A stretch of 64,000 bases of DNA from REEB95 sp963762425 (GTDB lineage Bacteria > Pseudomonadota > Alphaproteobacteria > ATCC43930 > CGMCC-115725): contig CAVXKY010000023.1 in the NCBI GenBank assembly GCA_963762425.1, forward strand, positions 1 to 64,000, given 5' to 3'. A program made the position numbers and the translations under genes. The notes under the pieces were generated by a model. The model was not told the DNA's origin, did no database searches, and worked only from the letters and a program-made list of their open reading frames with translations. Positions 62,581 through 64,000 of the stretch are shown here, piece after piece. Positions within the stretch are counted from its first letter, which is position 1. Each line of letters opens with the position of its first letter.

Positions 62581-64000
62581 CACCAGCCACCGCGCCGGCC
62601 GCGCCGCCGATCTCATGAGTGGTGCTCTTCGGAGTGCCCAACGCCTTGCGGATATCGAAGAAGGCATAGATCACCACGATCACGACAATCGCCACCGACA
62701 AGCCCGCGAGAGAGGCATCGAGATAGTCGTTGAAGATGACGCGGTTCATTTCGGCAAGCGACTTGGCAGGCGCCAGCACCTGGTTGGCCGCCACCGCGTT
62801 GCCGAACTTGAGCGCATGGCTGACGAAGCCAACCGCCGGATTCGGATCGAATACTTTCTCCAGACCGGCCGTCACGGTGCAGATGACCAGCCACGCCGTC
62901 GGCAGGATGGTGACCCAGGCGAAGCGTTCGCGCTTCATTTTGAAGAGCACGACGGTGCAGAGGGTGAGCGCGATCGCCGCCAGCATCTGATTGGTGGCGC
63001 CGAAGAGCGGCCACATGGTCCAGATGCCGCCATAGGGATCGATGACGCCCGCATAGAGCAGATACCCCCACAGCACGCAGGCCAGGGCCGAGCCGATGAC
63101 GTTGTTCGCCCACGACTTGGTTTCCTTGAACGCGGGAATCGCGTTGCCGACGAAATCCTGGATCATGAAGCGGCAGACGCGCGTACCGGCGTCGACCGTC
63201 GTCAGGATGAACAGCGCCTCGAACAGGATGGCGAAGTGGTACCAGATGCCCATCAGCGCCCTGCCCCCGAGGAAGCTCGACAAGATGGTTGCCATGCCAA
63301 CGGCAAGGGTCGGCGCGCCGCCGGTGCGCGAGAGAATGCTGGTCTCGCCAACATCATGCGCGATCTGAGTCAGCATGTCGGGAGTTACCGTAAAGCCCCA
63401 CGTGGTGACGACTTGAGCCGCCGAATCGGCAGTGGTGCCGATGAGGCCGGCCGAACTGTTCATGGCGAAGTAGACGCCCGGATGGATCACCGAAGCGCCG
63501 ATCATGGCCATGATGGCGACGAAGGACTCCATCAGCATGCCGCCATAGCCGATGAAGGCGATCTGGTTCTCGTTCTCGATCATCTTGGGCGTGGTGCCCG
63601 ACGCGATCAGCGAATGCCAGCCCGACACCGAGCCGCAGGCGATGGTGATGAACAGGAACGGGAACAGGCTGCCTGCCCAGACCGGGCCGGTGCCGTCGAC
63701 GAACTTCGTCAAAGCCGGCATCTGCAAATCGGGACGGACAATGATGACGCCGATTGCCAGCAGCGCGATGGCGCCGATCTTGAGGAAAGTGGATAGATAG
63801 TCGCGCGGCGCTAACAAGCAGCCACACCGGCAACACCGAGGCAACGAAGCCGTAGCCGATGATGATCAGCGCCAGCGACGTGCCGGGAAGGTTGAAATAG
63901 ACCGCGAGATCCGGCGTCTCGGACACCGTCCGCCCGTAGATCAGCGCCGCCAGGAGCAATACCGCGCCGATGATCGACATCTCGGCGATGCGGCCCGGCC
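62573..64000 (-). pseudogene. cstA: CstA-family pyruvate/peptide carrier, 5' end beyond window, one frameshift
   Basis: The visible part covers the C-terminal two-thirds or so of a multi-span carbon-starvation protein CstA. The sequence enters at the window edge as GRIAEMSIIGAVLLLAALIYG. At the AA pair 63813-63814 one surplus base shifts the frame: upstream reads GFVASVLPVWLL, and after correction continues VAPRDYLSTFLKIG, the conserved CstA motif. The rest is intact to the TGA at 62573. CstA homologues import pyruvate or peptides. With ybdD it lies before the GltD-like and nifJ genes, so imported pyruvate could feed PFOR. The indel is probably a sequencing error. Confidence 0.85.

Noticed and set aside
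62528..63796. A 422-codon plus-strand open frame opposite cstA.
   Set aside because: Antisense shadow of cstA with Asp/Arg/His bias; no recognisable domain.

Overview
The window is GC-rich, gene-dense DNA, almost certainly from an alphaproteobacterium. It may be Rhodospirillales/Hyphomicrobiales-like, but the genus cannot be resolved from the sequence. The evidence is a heme-PAS FixL with FixJ, an FNR regulator with the CX2CX7C cysteine pattern, an ATP synthase zeta-type (DUF1476) protein, and a leucine-degradation (liu) operon. I saw no rRNA, tRNA, CRISPR array, insertion sequence or phage gene.

Region 1 (1-12.9 kb) is catabolic. A minus-strand operon runs UbiD decarboxylase, NCS2 nucleobase-type permease, molybdenum hydroxylase large subunit. 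Divergent from it are an NAD malic enzyme and an LctP-type permease. A tricarballylate/citrate-type module (TcuA, TcuB, cupin) and an isonitrile hydratase-like protein follow.

Region 2 (12.9-35 kb) is uptake and acyl-CoA metabolism. It holds two complete branched-chain-type (Liv) ABC transporters. One has a fused LivM-LivG protein and sits with an unusual SDR. The other is flanked by a long-chain-type acyl-CoA synthetase and a PaaK-like ligase. A valine pair (isobutyryl-CoA dehydrogenase, 3-hydroxyisobutyrate dehydrogenase) and a leucine operon (Ivd, MccB, LiuC, MccA) complete it. A 19-codon stub just after mccA looks like the start of a lost HMG-CoA lyase gene.

Region 3 (35-56 kb) is the most interesting part: a compact oxygen-responsive island. 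FixL (heme-PAS kinase), FixJ and an FNR-type regulator lie centrally, with tandem CTACGTA repeats (candidate FixJ site) before fnr. Eight TTGA-N6-TCAA-like boxes (four perfect, four with one mismatch) lie 35-110 bp before target genes. The candidate regulon includes a 92-aa unknown protein with a kinase/P-loop fusion, an alcohol dehydrogenase, a small periplasmic protein, a 31-aa membrane peptide with a tandem universal stress protein, an ATP-synthase zeta-like inhibitor and Hsp20. It also includes an ABC-2 exporter, a ribosome-hibernation operon (host-attachment protein, RaiA/HPF, ChaB), a DMT transporter, and Pta-PolX-AckA. The set fits a programme for energy saving, translation arrest and acetate-forming ATP synthesis under low oxygen.

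Region 4 (56-64 kb) is pyruvate and ferredoxin metabolism: CstA-type carrier and YbdD, then a GltD-like flavoprotein with ferredoxin domains, pyruvate:ferredoxin oxidoreductase (NifJ), and a DHOD-like protein lacking the usual catalytic Cys.

Sequence quality: five otherwise healthy genes (tcuB, the acyl-CoA synthetase, a small gene near 40.8 kb, polX, cstA) carry single-base indels, several in short homopolymers. This looks more like sequencing or assembly error than gene decay. It creates a false PolX-AckA fusion and a false TcuB-cupin fusion in a naive reading.
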